Shown one piece after another: positions 1-11,378 of a DNA stretch of 64,000 nucleotides. The stretch is from positions 147,873,045-147,937,044 of the forward strand of contig NC_030680.2 of the NCBI RefSeq assembly GCF_000004195.4, given 5' to 3'. Under the pieces are notes generated by a model that had not been told where the DNA came from, ran no database searches, and saw only the letters and a program-made list of their open reading frames with translations. Within the stretch, counting starts at the first letter, position 1. Each line of letters begins with the position of its first letter. A program made the position numbers and the translations under genes. The DNA comes from Xenopus tropicalis. Lineage: Eukaryota > Chordata > Amphibia > Anura > Pipidae.

Positions 1-249
1 GATTCCGAATGTTGCATTAACCCCAGACATGATATACATATGGGTGTGCTGAACTACAACTCTCACAGCCCCAAGAGATCCCCGAGAATTATACCTTAAG
101 GATCAACTGCAGAAAGTACTAAATGGCAGCCCCCCCACATCCCAGTAGAAAATAATGTTACAATCTCATACCCTATAGAGCAGGTTGTAGGGCAGACAGG
201 TTGAGTCTGAATAGAATAGAAATGGGAGCCTCTGTGTATACTGTCCAAT

Positions 250-330
250 TGCATGCTGGGTATTGTAGTTTTATATTAATTCTAGCTGTAGGCTAATTGT
301 TAGATACAAACTACATTACCCAGCATGCAG
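250..330. repeat. Inverted repeat with ZNF143-like motifs
   Basis: Two imperfect arms, at 250-270 and 309-330, are reverse complements. Each contains the string GCATGCTGGGTA(T/A)TGTAGTT. This resembles the vertebrate ZNF143/Staf consensus and also the ends of many frog MITEs. The 38-bp spacer is unremarkable. It is probably a small MITE remnant. Confidence 0.5.
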
Positions 331-346
331 TGGGCCAGGCATGTCT

Positions 347-418
347 GGTTTCCAAACCCGCCAAGGTTTAAAAAAATAGCCCAAATCTGTACCTTGGCGG
401 GTTTGTACTTTGGAAACC
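347..418. repeat. Short hairpin repeat
   Basis: TTTCCAAACCCGCCAAGGT on the left is mirrored by ACCTTGGCGGGTTTG and TTTGGAAACC on the right, giving a 72-bp imperfect hairpin. It is probably part of a dispersed repeat. Family not identified. Confidence 0.45.
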
Positions 419-914
419 TGCCTGGGCTTTAAATCAGTAGCCCAATTTGGCAGAAAAAAACGCCAACCTGGCAACCCTGGTCCTCACCCACTTTCTGCCC
501 AGTACCTGTGTCCCTGTGTGGCCATTTTGTGTCTTGTCTAAGAACCAATCAATGTCTGTCTCACCTCACATAGAACAGGCGTTTGGCTCCGCCCACAGGA
601 AGTGGCTGCTGGAGAAAGGAAGTACCTGTTATACTATAGGCAGTTCCCAATCAGGGCCAGTAAAGTGATCTGTGTATGGCTCTTCTGTGATTGTGATTAA
701 ATAAGGCATCTGCCTTCCTTGGAAAATAAAATACTGGCCTTCCTCTACTTTTATCTTTTTTTCCAATGATCAACTCTGGCAATAAGCATCATTCTTACTA
801 GCCAGGTGGCTATTAAACTGGCTGACTGACTGAAAAAGTGCACAAAAAAGGAAACTTCAGGCATTTACTATTTAAATAAATGGGCACAACAGGGGGTGGT
901 GTATTATATGCACT
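419..914. other. No gene seen
   Basis: Mixed AT-rich sequence. Open frames are short and have no splice or domain support. Nothing recognisable. Confidence 0.5.
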
Positions 915-1388
915 CAGGGCCGTAACTAGGGCTAGGCAGAAGAGGCAACAGTGAAGGGGCACTAGGCAGGTACCTTAGTTGCCACCCCTAGTCCGGGATC
1001 TCTTACCCCGACATTTGATTTTTGCATGTGTAAGGGTGGGGGCAGGGGGGCGAGGTGGCCAGCTAGATCGTCTAGGGCGCCCGGCTGGCTTGGCCCGCCT
1101 CTGTATGCACTTATATGTCTGTCCAAAATGCACCAGTCTGAAAAGGGCCATATGTATCGGCTTAACTTGGTCACGCGGGGCCCCCCTGCAGAAAAATCTG
1201 GGGTGCAACCAGTCCCTCCCCAACCACCCCCCTCCCAGCCCTGACTGTGCCGCACCTACCGACAGTGCCAGTATATAGGGGGAAATACGGTCCATTAGAC
1301 CTCACAGTCCGGGCCCCCATGCTGCCTGGTCTTCCCCGTGACCGCCGGGTCTGCTGTAAATATATATATATATATAGTTACGCCACTG
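915..1388. mobile_element. hAT-like non-autonomous element (probable)
   Basis: The 5' end CAGGGCCGTAACTAGG and the 3' end TAGTTACGCCACTG are imperfect terminal inverted repeats of the CAG...CTG hAT type. The GC-rich interior with G/C runs has overlapping short open frames on both strands, none protein-like. I could not see a clear 8-bp target duplication, so the boundaries are approximate. Confidence 0.5.
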
Positions 1389-1910
1389 GCCACATGTGCC
1401 ATTAGCCATATACTGTATTCTAATATCAATCCAAAAATATCATTGTGCAAAATTAAACAAACATAATGCTAAGCAACATGCCAATACATTAATAAACAAA
1501 ATGCTTGGTGGTTTTAAATTTATTTGTAGGTGTAATTGCTATGGAAAGCAGAATTTCTTCCTCCTTTTCTGCACGGCTGGTTCTGTCTGGCAGCAGGTAT
1601 AAAAGAGAAATATGCAGGTAGAACAGTGGCTATAATTAAATTAAATGAGAGTTTTCCAGCGCACCTTATTCATTGAATCAAATACAGGGGCCTTTGTGTT
1701 GGACTAGGGATGGGCAGAAGAAGCACGTGCCTAGGTAACAACAATTTTGAGGGGCACTAGGCACATACCTTCTCCACCTAAATACCCCTAGTTCCAGCCC
1801 CTTATCACCCCCTATAGAAGGATGTGCTATAATGTTTCCAATTCACCTGCCCTCATTCTACTTTTAAATTCAAGCATAAAAAATTAAATAATTGGCGCAG
1901 GTTCACTTAT
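1389..1910. other. Degenerate dispersed-repeat sequence
   Basis: Near 1700-1770 the stretch GGACTAGGGATGGGCAGAAG...CCTAGG resembles the interior of the preceding element and the sequence at 28430-28460. It is therefore dispersed repeat debris. No gene is seen. Confidence 0.35.
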
Positions 1911-2214
1911 ACCAATTTCTGTAGGGAAATGAGAGCAGGGCAGGCAGTAACCCTTCCAACACTTTCCCCTGTCTCTGTCCCTATATATTAGGTACCTACC
2001 TAGTGCTACCAACCCCTATTTCTGTAGGGAAATGAGAGCAGGGCAGGCAGTAACCCTTCCAACACTTTCCCCTGTCTCTGCCCCTATATATTAGGTACCT
2101 ACCTAGTGCTACCAACCCTTATTTCTGTAGGGAAATGAGAGCAGGGCAGGCAGTAACCCTTCCAACACTTTCCCCTGTCTCTGCCCCTATATATTAGGTA
2201 CCTACCTAGTGCTA

Positions 2215-2347
2215 AGGTTCAATATGTGGAACGTAAAGCACTCCGGACACGTGAAGACTGCTAAAATCCAAATATTTATTTCTTCATGTTATTAAAACAA
2301 AGAACGCCTAACGCGTTTCGTGCCCTATCAAGGCACTTAATCATAGG
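2215..2347 (-). mobile_element. 133-bp hammerhead-bearing retro-insertion
   Basis: This foreign segment splits the 103-bp minisatellite. The 34-bp array sequence at 2181-2214 is repeated exactly at 2348-2381, so it is a long target-site duplication. Read on the minus strand, the insert starts with a hammerhead-like core, continues with an AATAAATATTTGG stretch and ends with GTCCGGAGTGCTTTACG. The long duplication and lack of inverted ends point to target-primed retrotransposition, as in Penelope-like or SINE-like elements, rather than a DNA transposon. Confidence 0.7.
2302..2347 (-). ncRNA. Hammerhead ribozyme-like motif (degenerate)
   Basis: On the minus strand the order is ATGATTA (consensus CUGANGA), stem II GTGCC/GGCAC, GAAAC, then stem III ACGC/GCGT with a 5-base loop, then a UU at the cleavage position. 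C3 and G8 of the core are substituted, so self-cleavage is unlikely in this copy. Hammerheads are known from amphibian satellites (newt) and Penelope-like elements. The assignment here is by pattern only. Confidence 0.55.
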
Positions 2348-4149
2348 CTGCCCCTATATATTAGGTACCTACCTAGTGCTACCAACCCCTATTTCTGTAG
2401 GGAAATGAGAGCAGAGCAGGCAGTAACCCTTCCAACACTTTCCCCTGTCTCTGCCCCTATATATTAGGTACCTACCTAGTGCTACCAACCCCTATTTCTG
2501 TAGTGAATTGGGAACAGGGCAGGCAGTAACCCTTCCAACACTTTCCCCTGTCCCTGCCCCTATATATTAGGTACCTACCTAGTGCTACCAACCCCTATTT
2601 CTGTAGGGAAATGAGAGCAGGGCAGGCAGTAACCCTTCCAACACTTTCCCCTGTCTCTGCCCCTATATATTAGGTACCTACCTAGTGCTACCAACCCCTA
2701 TTTCTGTAGGGAAATGAGAGCAGAGCAGGCAGTAACCCTTCCAACACTTTCCCCTGTCTCTGCCCCTATATATTAGGTACCTACCTAGTGCAACCAACCC
2801 CTATTTCTGTAGGGAAATGAGAGCAGGGCAGGCAGTAACCCTTCCAACACTTTCCCCTGTCTCTGCCCCTATATATTAGGTACCTACCTAGTGCTACCAA
2901 CCCCTATTTCTGTAGGGAAATGAGAGCAGGGCAGGCAGTAACCCTTCCAACACTTTCCCCTGTCTCTGCCCCTATATATTAGGTACCTACCTAGTGCCTT
3001 CAACCCCTATTTCTGTAGGGAAATGAGAGCAGGGCAGGCAGTAACCCTTCCAACACTTTCCCCTGTCTCTGCCCCTATATATTAGGTACCTACCTAGTGC
3101 TACCAACCCCTATTTCTGTAGTGAATTGGGAACAGGGCAGGCAGTAACCCTTCCAACACTTTCCCCTGTCCCTGCCCCTATATATTAGGTACCTACCTAG
3201 TGCTACCAACCCCTATTTCTGTAGGGAAATGAGAGCAGGGCAGGCAGTAACCCTTCCAACACTTTCCCCTGTCCCTGCCCCTATATATTAGGTACCTACC
3301 TAGTGCTACCAACCCCTATTTCTGTAGGGAAATGAGAGCAGGGCAGGCAGTAACCCTTCCAACACTTTCCCCTGTCTCTGCCCCTATATATTAGGTACCT
3401 ACCTAGTGCTACCAACCCCTATTTCTGTAGGGAAATGAGAGCAGAGCAGGCAGTAACCCTTCCAACACTTTCCCCTGTCTCTGCCCCTATATATTAGGTA
3501 CCTACCTAGTGCTACCAAACCCTATTTCTGTAGGGAAATGAGAGCAGGGCAGGCAGTAACCCTTCCAACACTTTCCCCTGTCTCTGCCCCTATATATTAG
3601 ATACCTACCTAGTGCTACCAACCCCTATTTCTGTAGGGAAATGAGAGCAGGGCAGGCAGTAACCCTTCCAACACTTTCCCCTGTCTCTGCCCCTATATAT
3701 TAGGTACCTACCTAGTGCTACCAACCCCTATTTCTGTAGGGAAATGAGAGCAGGGCAGGCAGTAACCCTTCCAACACTTTCCCCTGTCTCTGCCCCTATA
3801 TATTAGGTACCTACCTAGTGCTACCAACCCCTATTTCTGTAGGGAAATGAGAGCAGGGCAGGCAGTAACCCTTCCAACACTTTCCCCTGTCTCTGCCCCT
3901 ATATATTAGGTACCTACCTAGTGCTACCAACCCCTATTTCTTTAGGGAAATGAGAGCAGAGCAGGCAGAAAACTTTCCAATTGTCACCAAAACTATAAAA
4001 AGGCATACTAAGCGATTTATTTTACCTGACTATACTGGGCTGTATATACACAATGACAGCTCCCCTTGAAAGCCATAGGTGTACCTTATGTATGTGTGTG
4101 TGGTTTTTGGAAGTTCCTATGGAGTGCAAGAAAAAAAAAGCAGCTTGGT

Positions 4150-4595
4150 ATTCAGTGACATCTTGGTCTGTCAAGTGCAATTATTCTAATCTTCCAGAGC
4201 TTTTCAGAATCAAGAGCCGGGCTTAGCTGCAGGGTACGTATGAAAGCTCTCTTTGTGCATGGCATCAGTGCTGAAGTATCCAAAAAGAAGCTCCGCTCTT
4301 TTGCCAAAACCCAGTAAGAGAGAGGGGAAATGTTCTGCTCATCTCCTTTAAGATCCTGCTGATTTCTGCTCCTCTTGCTCCTGATATAATAAGCTGAAGC
4401 TGTCACGGTGCCAGGGCTGTGTGTTTTGCACACTCCATAATATTTCATGCTGCCAGTGCCTTTCCGAAGACGGGGCGGACAGAACCACAGCACCATACAG
4501 AGCCTGCACAGTGCCAACTCCCTGGAAGTCAAGGATTTGATCCCGTGGGACAGCAGCTTTGTCTGGAGATTATTGTGTTTGAGGCTGCCTAGGAC
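4150..4595 (+). other. Candidate 5' UTR / first exon, unique sequence
   Basis: Non-repetitive sequence between the 103-bp array and the candidate start codon at 4596. A TATAAAAAG string lies at 3994. A stop codon (TAG 4590-4592) sits in frame just ahead of the ATG. An open frame of 182 codons on the other strand spans the region but has no recognisable domain. The UTR assignment depends on the exon call at 4596-4619. Confidence 0.25.
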
Positions 4596-4619
4596 ATGGG
4601 TGCCACTCACGGGAAAAAG
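4596..4619 (+). CDS. Candidate first coding exon (8 codons)
   Basis: ATG in a good context (GACATGG), preceded by an in-frame stop, encodes MGATHGKK. It is followed at 4620 by GTAGGA, an acceptable splice donor after AAAAAG. The exon ends in phase 0. The next exon candidate found on this strand, 45917-45980, is open in the matching frame. That would give a protein beginning MGATHGKK-KEYSLHSK. MG at the N-terminus could allow myristoylation, but that is speculation. I do not recognise the family. The 41-kb intron is long but ordinary for a vertebrate 5' intron. The alternative is a chance ATG plus GT. Confidence 0.3.
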
Positions 4620-5216
4620 GTAGGAGTTGCTGAGATATATTATGTTAACCTTTTTTTTTATTAAATCAACACCCAGAGAGTGCTGGGAGTTGCAGTCCAA
4701 AAACCACTGGAGACAGAAATACCTGTTGTTAGATCATACATTAGAGTGCTAACTTATACCTGTTGAGTTGTCACACAGCTCACTTTTAGAAGTTGCAGAC
4801 TTGGGGTAGCAACAGGGGGCCTCAGCTCTTTTAGGTTAGCACCTAAACTCGAGGGGCCTATAGTCCCACCCTGGGTTCTTTGTGGTGTCCCTTGCTCAAG
4901 AGATCTTGGCTTCCAGAGTGAGGAAGGATTGGGTCAAAGTGAGGGGTGTGGGGCATCAATATTCTGTATAATGCCCCAAGGGGAGTTCCTATACCATTGG
5001 CTGCAGAACATTTCCTGCTTTAATTCATTGCTGCTGCTGCTGGTAACAGGTGATCTACACATAAGTTTTGTTAAATCACAGCAACGTCACAGTGTAACCC
5101 AGTCAAGTTGTAGATACAACACAGACTGAAGCGCACTACTAATAGGGCCTTTGGAATCTTCCTGTTACATAGTGATTTCCACCTATTCATGACATGGGAG
5201 ACCCCATTATCTACTT
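4620..5216. other. No gene seen; intron-like
   Basis: Apparently unique sequence after the candidate donor at 4620. No domains, tandem repeats or clear exons are seen. Confidence 0.4.
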
Positions 5217-5469
5217 TAGTGGTCCCCAGCCAGTGGTTTGCCAGAACATGTTGCTCACCAACCCCTTGGATGTTGCTCCCAGTGGCATAGAACCCAGTAT
5301 AATGCCAAACAGAACCTCCTGTAGGCTCCCAGTCCATCTAGGGGCTGCCAGATAGCCAATCACAGACCTTATTTGGCACCCCAGGTACATTTTTCATGCT
5401 TGTGTTGCTCCCCAATTCTTCTTACATTTGAATGTGGTTCACGGGTAAAAGAGGTTGGGGACCCCCTGG
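5217..5469. mobile_element. hAT-like MITE (GGTCCCCA family)
   Basis: Ends are TAGTGGTCCCCAGCC and GGTTGGGGACCCCCTGG. The flanking 8-mers ATCTACTT (5209-5216) and ATCTACCT (5470-5477) match at seven of eight positions, the duplication length typical of hAT. A shorter relative lies at 28477-28661. It has no coding capacity. Confidence 0.75.
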
Positions 5470-6147
5470 ATCTACCTCATATAGAGATGAACTACCTGCT
5501 CACAAGTTGTTTCACTATTGGATTCTCTGTAACACAAACCCAAATTTCTTGCAAATCTTTCTAGTTAGTACAAGGTGACTGCCTGACATGACCATTCATT
5601 GCTTTCTATAGCCAACGACCTGTATTGTCAGGTTCAAAATGGCAAGATTAGCACCTAGATTACAAATCTAGGTGCTAAATTCCAAAAGTGCAGTTTCCCA
5701 TTTAAACTAATCAGATCTCTGCTTTCATTTCCTAACTTGTAATAGACTGATTGTTTGCAATAGGCAAACCCTGGAAGTTCTAATCCATAAACAGGGTGGG
5801 AGTATTCTGTTCCACAAGAGCTACAGGTAGGGCAAGACTTGCTGGTTGGCTGGCACGTTTAGATATGCCTGGGATTTTGCCAAAGGTCTTTTGTTCTTGG
5901 AGAGGGGTCTCGTTAGTTCTACTATGTCTCGTTGCTTGAAATCAGAACTGGATATAATGAGCCGAGTTCATTTAAGGACACTGTTTATTTTGCAGAAGAA
6001 ATCTGGGCAAGTAATGTGTGAATTTGTTCAGATTTGTTGTTATTCTATTGAACATGTATTTGCACTACATTATGTTTTTTAAATGAAATTGGTATTTAGA
6101 CATCAGTTGCATCTAGTACCCAACTTACAAGAGACAGTAGTTTCCAT
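5470..6147. other. No gene seen
   Basis: Sequence between two MITEs. A 78-codon open frame at 5846-6082 has no recognisable domain and no splice support. CACCTAGATT/AATCTAGGTG at 5651-5674 forms a short perfect hairpin. Confidence 0.4.
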
Positions 6148-6150
6148 TTA

Positions 6151-6443
6151 AGGTGGCCATACACTAAAGGATGTTGCCAAACGAGCAGATCTTTCCCCAA
6201 TAAGGTGGGCAAAATCTACTAAATCCAGTCGTTTGGCACAAGGGTCAAATGATCAAATCAAACTAACAGGATGTAGGCCATCGGGGTAAGGACTGTATCA
6301 AAGAGCCAATGAGCTTCTTGCCCTGACAGGATTTTTAAACCTGCCTGGTTTTCGGTCCAGTAGACCCATCTTGGGGGCCCCATACATGTGCCGCTAAGGT
6401 GCCGGTCTATGGGCAGCGTTTATTGGCCCCTGTACGGCCACCT
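6151..6443. mobile_element. Harbinger-like MITE (AGGTGGCCATACAC ends)
   Basis: Terminal inverted repeats AGGTGGCCATACAC and GTACGGCCACCT are bounded by TTA on both sides (6148-6150, 6444-6446). A 3-bp TWA duplication is the PIF/Harbinger signature. Non-coding, 293 bp. Confidence 0.75.
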
Positions 6444-6686
6444 TTAGTCCCGATAAAAGGGATAAGAGCCCACAATAACATAGTCATGATTAATGATATA
6501 TGCAACGGTACTGTGCTACTGAGGTCATTTCTAATTGGCTCTACAGTGAGTGTGTATAGTTGTCCCAATTGAAAGGGATAGTTAGTTACCAATAACACCA
6601 ATCATTACTCCAGATTGGCACGGCACAGTTACACAGAAACCAGTGAATATTTAAAAGGGATTATTACCAAGCAGCTCTGCGTAATG

Positions 6687-7124
6687 TTAAAGGGGTTGTT
6701 CACCTTTATGTTAAGTTTTAGTATGTTACTGAATGGCCAATTCTGATTTATTCAGAATTCATTATTTATATTTGAACTATTTGCCTTCTTATTCTGACTC
6801 TTTCCAGCTGTCAAATGGGGGTCACTGACCCCGGCAGCCAAACCCTATTGCTCTGTGAGGCTCCAGTTTTATTGTTATTGTTACTTTTTATTACTTATCT
6901 TTATATTCATGTCCTCTTCTATCCATATATCAGTCTCTCATTCAAATTACTCCCTGGTTGCTAAGGTAATTTGGGACCCAGCAACCAAATAACTGCTGAA
7001 ATTCCAAACTGCAATATAATTGCAAATCTATAAATAATAAAAAATGAAGCCCAATTGCAAATTGTCTCAGAATATCACGCTCTACATTATACTAAAAGTT
7101 AACTCAAAGGAACAACCCCTTTAA
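6687..7124. mobile_element. T2-type (Kolobok) MITE, full length
   Basis: Begins TTAAAGGGGTTGTTCACC and ends GGAACAACCCCTTTAA, with TTAA at both ends as expected for the Kolobok superfamily. It contains the family hallmarks GGGGGTCACTGACCCC, CTGGTTGCTAAGG and a GTCTCAGAATATCA tail. The best-preserved copy in the window, 438 bp. Confidence 0.9.
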
Positions 7125-7926
7125 TATATGAAATAGGAAACCCTATATTGCTGGCAGAGGTTTGTCCTGTTTGACATATTTACCCGTCCCGATGGGTAAT
7201 GGGTCAAAATTTGCTGCCAATGTTTGTTTTTTTCTTGTAATTGGGTTATTGCAGAGATGTCCCCCCTTATTTTATTAAGTGTTTATATGTTACCCCACTC
7301 CCAAAGCTTGGACGATGTTGCACAGGCAAAACAGTGATCTGTTCCAAAAGGAAGTAAAAAATATTACTATATATAATAATATTATATAAAATTATATATA
7401 TATAACAATAGTATTCTAATGGATATCTGGTAGAGTCATTTTCTATGGAACTTCTCAAGATCTGGTTTCCGTGTGGGACGGAGCGAGAGGAAATGCGTTT
7501 CATTCAGATTCTGGAAATGACCTTTTCAACAGAAAGTCAGGGGTGGAACGCGTGGGGAGTCATCGGATCAGTTTTGTCGCTATAACTGTGGCCTTTTGGG
7601 AAAACATGGATGCACAAGGCCCAATCCAGGACCAGTAGGGGTTGCTGTTCTTGTGGAACCTTTATACCAATGTTTATTTCTGACCAAGTAATATTTTCCA
7701 ACCTTATTTATATTTCCTATTGTTGATGACACACGTTCCCTCCCTAATGTCAGAGCTGATTCAGCAGTGAAATCATGATCCAGTTCTGGAAGTTTTAAAA
7801 TCTTTAATCCACTTAATGGTGAAAGCGAAAGAGCAGAATAAGGGCTGACAAAATCCGGGCAGGGGGGGTTAGGATCTCTGAGGCAATTATATTTTTAACC
7901 CTTTCTCAATGCAGCATGGAATAAAA
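7125..7926. other. No gene seen
   Basis: AT-rich with TATATA runs near 7365-7405. No coding signal beyond a 78-codon minus-strand frame of low complexity. Confidence 0.4.
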
Positions 7927-9227
7927 TGTGATAGGTACCTTAGATTGTAAGCTCACTGGGGCAGGGACTGATGGGAATGTGATAGGGACCTTAGATTGTA
8001 AGCTCACTGGGGCAGGGACTGATTGGAATGTGATAGGGACCTTAGATTGTAAGCTTCACTGGGACAGGGACTGATGGGAATGTGATAGGGACCTTAGATT
8101 GTAAGATCCACTGGGGCAGGGGCTGATGGGAATGGGATAGGGACCTTAGATTGTAAGCTCACTGGGGCAGGGACTGATGGGAATGTGATAGGGACCTTAG
8201 ATTGTAAGCTCACTGGGGCAGGGGCTGATGGGAATGTGATGGGGACCTTAGATTGTAAGCTCACTGCGACAGGGACTGATGGGAATGTGATTGGGATCTT
8301 AGATTGTAAGCTCACTGGGGCAGGGACTGATGGGAATGTGATTGGGATCTTAGATTGTAAGCTCACTGGGGCAGGGACTGATGGGAATGGGATAGGGACC
8401 TTAGATTGTAAGCTCCACTGGGGCAGGGACTGATGGGAATGTGATAGGGACCTTAGATTGTAAGCTCCACTGGGGCAGGGACTGATGGGAATGTGATAGG
8501 GACCTTAGATTGTAAGCTCACTAGGGCAGGGACTGATGGGAATGTGATAGGGACCTTAGATTGTAAGATCACTGGGGCAGGGGCTGATGGGAATGGGATA
8601 GGGACCTTAGATTGTAAGCTCACTGGGGCAGGGACTGATGGGAATGGGATAGGGACCTTAGATTGTAAGCTCACTGGGGCAGGGACTGATGGGAATGGGA
8701 TAGGGACCTTAGATTGTAAGCTCACTGGGGCAGGGGCTGATGGGAATGGGATAGGGACCTTAGATTGTAAGCTCACTGGGGCAGGGACTGATGGGAATGT
8801 GATGGGGACCTTAGATTGTAAGCTCACAGGGGCAGGGACTGATGGGAATGGGACAGTGACCTTAGATTGTAAGCTCACTGGGGCAGGGACTGATGGGAAT
8901 GGGATAGGGACCTTAGATTGTAAGCTCACTGGGGCAGGGACTGATGGGAATGTGATAGGGACCTTAGATTGTAAGCTCACTGGGGCAGGGACTGATGGGA
9001 ATGTGATAGGGACCTTAGATTGTAAGCTCACTGGGGCAGGGGCTGATGGGAATGTGATGGGGACCTTAGATTGTAAGCTCACTGGGGCAGGGGCTGATGG
9101 GAATGTGATAGGGACCTTAGATTGTAAGCTCACTGGGGCAGGGACTGATGGGAATGGGATAGGGACCTTAGATTGTAAGCTCACTGGGGCAGGGGCTGAT
9201 GGGAATGTGATAGGGACCTTAGATTGC
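7927..9227. repeat. 51-bp minisatellite
   Basis: About 25 units with a 51-bp period, each with TTAGATTGTAAGCTCACTGG and CAGGGACTGATGGGAATG. Because 51 is a multiple of 3, frames stay open on both strands (253 codons plus at 8493-9254, 243 codons minus at 8453-9184). These are not genes. Units with one extra C (AGCTCCACTGG) break the frame at 8410 and 8470. Confidence 0.95.
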
Positions 9228-9713
9228 AGGGCTATTCTATTAAATATAATGTAATAAACATATTAAATGTTAACTTAAAGGTGAACCGCCCCTTCAAGTA
9301 ATGGCACTGTACAACGTCTGTTTTGTTCTAGGCACTTACACTATAAATCCAATACAATATATAGAAAAATGAGATACAAGGTAGCTGATCCTCTGACTGT
9401 CAGCTGGTGGCTGGAACATTCTGCAGGTGGTGGGAGGGCCCTTTTTATTTAATTCCTGTAAATGCATTAACAGTATGGAGGGCTAAGTACCAATGGCTGC
9501 GCTATCCCTTCCCACCCACTCACACGTGTGATTCCCTAAGTGACCTCTCCCTCTATCTGCTTATGTTTGTATTAGCTACTTACTGCATTGCTGGGATTCC
9601 AGGATTAGGTGACTCTGTAAAGCAGAAAATTCTAAGGGAAATACCAACAACCTTTCATATTCCTGGCGAAAGAGCAATAGAGCAAATAGCAAATATGAAA
9701 TTGTCTGAATGTC
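9228..9713. other. MITE tail plus unassigned sequence
   Basis: TTAACTTAAAGGTGAACCGCC (about 9270-9290) is a T2-MITE end fragment. The rest, including a 109-codon plus-strand frame at 9407-9736, shows no known domain. Confidence 0.4.
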
Positions 9714-9965
9714 TTAAAGGGGACCTGTCACCCTAAGAAACGATTCCATATCCTTTTGTATCATGTTAGTAAAGCTAAATAAACTTTACTTACACTGTAT
9801 AAGTCATTCATTTTTGTTTCTCTTCAGTCTTGGGATTTGCAGTCACAGCCAGCAGGCAGCCGCCATTTTGTGTGCCCTGTTATTAAGGCGGAGCTTTGTA
9901 CCACCCCAAAATCTTGTATTTGCTTTCTAGGTGATATCTAGAATGGAAAGTTAAGGTAATTGTAA
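9714..9965. mobile_element. T2-type MITE, 5' part (TTAAAGGGGACC)
   Basis: Starts TTAAAGGGGACCTGTCACCC, the TTAAAGG terminus typical of T2 MITEs. The right end is missing, and the sequence runs into the palindrome at 9966. Contains GCCGCCATTTTGTGTGCCC near 9860. Confidence 0.6.
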
Positions 9966-10066
9966 TTAAAAATCTGAGCTGTCAATCATATACTGCCTGC
10001 CCCGCCTCTATGCCTTCGGCATAGAGGCGGGGCAGGCAATATATGATTGACAGCTCAGATTTTTAA
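9966..10066. repeat. Near-perfect 101-bp palindrome with UUCG loop
   Basis: Arms of 49 bases pair with one mismatch. The loop is CC-TTC-GG at 10013-10019, so the RNA form would be capped by a C(UUCG)G tetraloop, one of the most stable known. The arm reads AAAATCTGAGCTGTCAATCA... on both strands. It lies between a truncated T2-type MITE and the 112-bp array. Confidence 0.9.
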
Positions 10067-10079
10067 ATGCATTTAAAAC

Positions 10080-11378
10080 AGGTATGGATGAGGCTCTGCA
10101 AAGTAGGGGTGCCTACTTTATTATTAAAGGGAAAAGGGAATCATTTAACCATGAAATAAACCCAATAGGGCTGTTCTGCCCCCAATAAGGGGTAATTATA
10201 TCTTAGTTGGGATCAAGTACAGGTACTGTTTTATTATTACAGAGAAAAGGGAATCATTTAACCATGAAATAAACCCAATAGGGCTGTTCTGCCCCAATAA
10301 GGGGTAATTATATCTTAGTTGGGATCAAGTACAGGTACTGTTTTATTATTACAGAGAAAAGGGAATCATTTAACCATGAAATAAACCCAATAGGGCTGTT
10401 CTGCCCCAATAAGGGGTAATTATATCTTTGTTGGGATCAAGTACAGGTACTGTTTTATTATTACAGAGAAAAGGGAATCATTTAACCATTAAATAAACCC
10501 AATAGGGCTGTTCTGCCCCAATAAGGGGTAATTATATCTTAGTTGGGATCAAGTACAGGTACTGTTTTATTATTACAGAGAAAAGGGAATCATTTAACCA
10601 TTAAATAAACCCAATAGGGCTGTTCTGCCCCCAATAAGGGGTAATTATATCTTAGTTGGGATCAAGTACAGGTACTGTTTTATTATTACAGAGAAAAGGG
10701 AATCATTTAACCATGAAATAAACCCAATAGGGCTGTTCTGCCCCCAATAAGGGGTAATTATATCTTAGTTGGGATCAAGTACAGGTACTGTTTATTATTA
10801 CAGAGAAAAGGGAATCATTTAACCATTAAATAAACCCAATAGGGCTGTTCTGCCCCCAATAAGGGGTAATTATATCTTAGTTGGGATCAAGTACAGGTAC
10901 TGTTTTATAATTACAGAGAAAAGGGAATCATTTAACCATTAAATAAACCCAATAGGGCTGTTCTGCCCCAATAAGGGGTAATTATATCTTAGTTGGGATC
11001 AAGTACAGGTACTGTTTTATTATTACAGAGAAAAGGGAATCATTTAACCATTAAATAAACCCAATAGGGCTGTTCTGCCCCCAATAAGGGGTAATTATAT
11101 CTTTGTTGGGATCAAGTACGGGTACTGTTTTATTATTACAGAGAAAAGGGAATCATTTAACCATTAAATAAACCCAATAGGGCTGTTCTGCCCCAATAAG
11201 GGGTAATTATATCTTAGTTGGGATCAAGTACAGGTACTGTTTTATTATTACTGAGAAAAGGGAAATCATTTTTAAAAATGTGATTTATTTGATTACAATG
11301 GAGTCAATGGGAGATGGCCTTTCCGTAATTTGGAAATTTCTGGATAATGGGTTTCTGGATAAGGGGTCCAATACCTGT
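10080..11378 (+). mobile_element. MITE with 112-bp internal minisatellite, copy 1
   Basis: The remnant left end AGGTATGG (10080) and the right end GATAAGGGGTCCAATACCTGT bracket about ten tandem units of 112-113 bp. Each unit has AATAGGGCTGTTCTGCCCC, GGGGTAATTATATCTTAGTT and AGGTACTGTTTTATTATTAC. The left terminal region is mostly deleted. The same unit is amplified at three other loci. Confidence 0.85.

Larger units (their letters stand above)
1911..3968. repeat. 103-bp minisatellite
   Basis: About 19 head-to-tail units with a 103-bp period, measured from GGTACC at 1991, 2094 and 2197. Each unit carries TTCTGTAGGGAAATGAGAGC and CCCCTATATATTAGGTACC. A variant unit with GTGAATTGGGAACAGGG occurs twice (about 2503 and 3120), as in a higher-order repeat. 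The array is interrupted by the insertion at 2215-2347. Confidence 0.95.

Noticed and set aside
4152..4700. 182-codon minus-strand frame
   Set aside because: No known domain, and it overlaps the better-supported plus-strand first-exon candidate.
8453..9254. 243- and 253-codon frames with a 17-residue repeat
   Set aside because: 51-bp minisatellite read on both strands. No codon bias or conservation expected.
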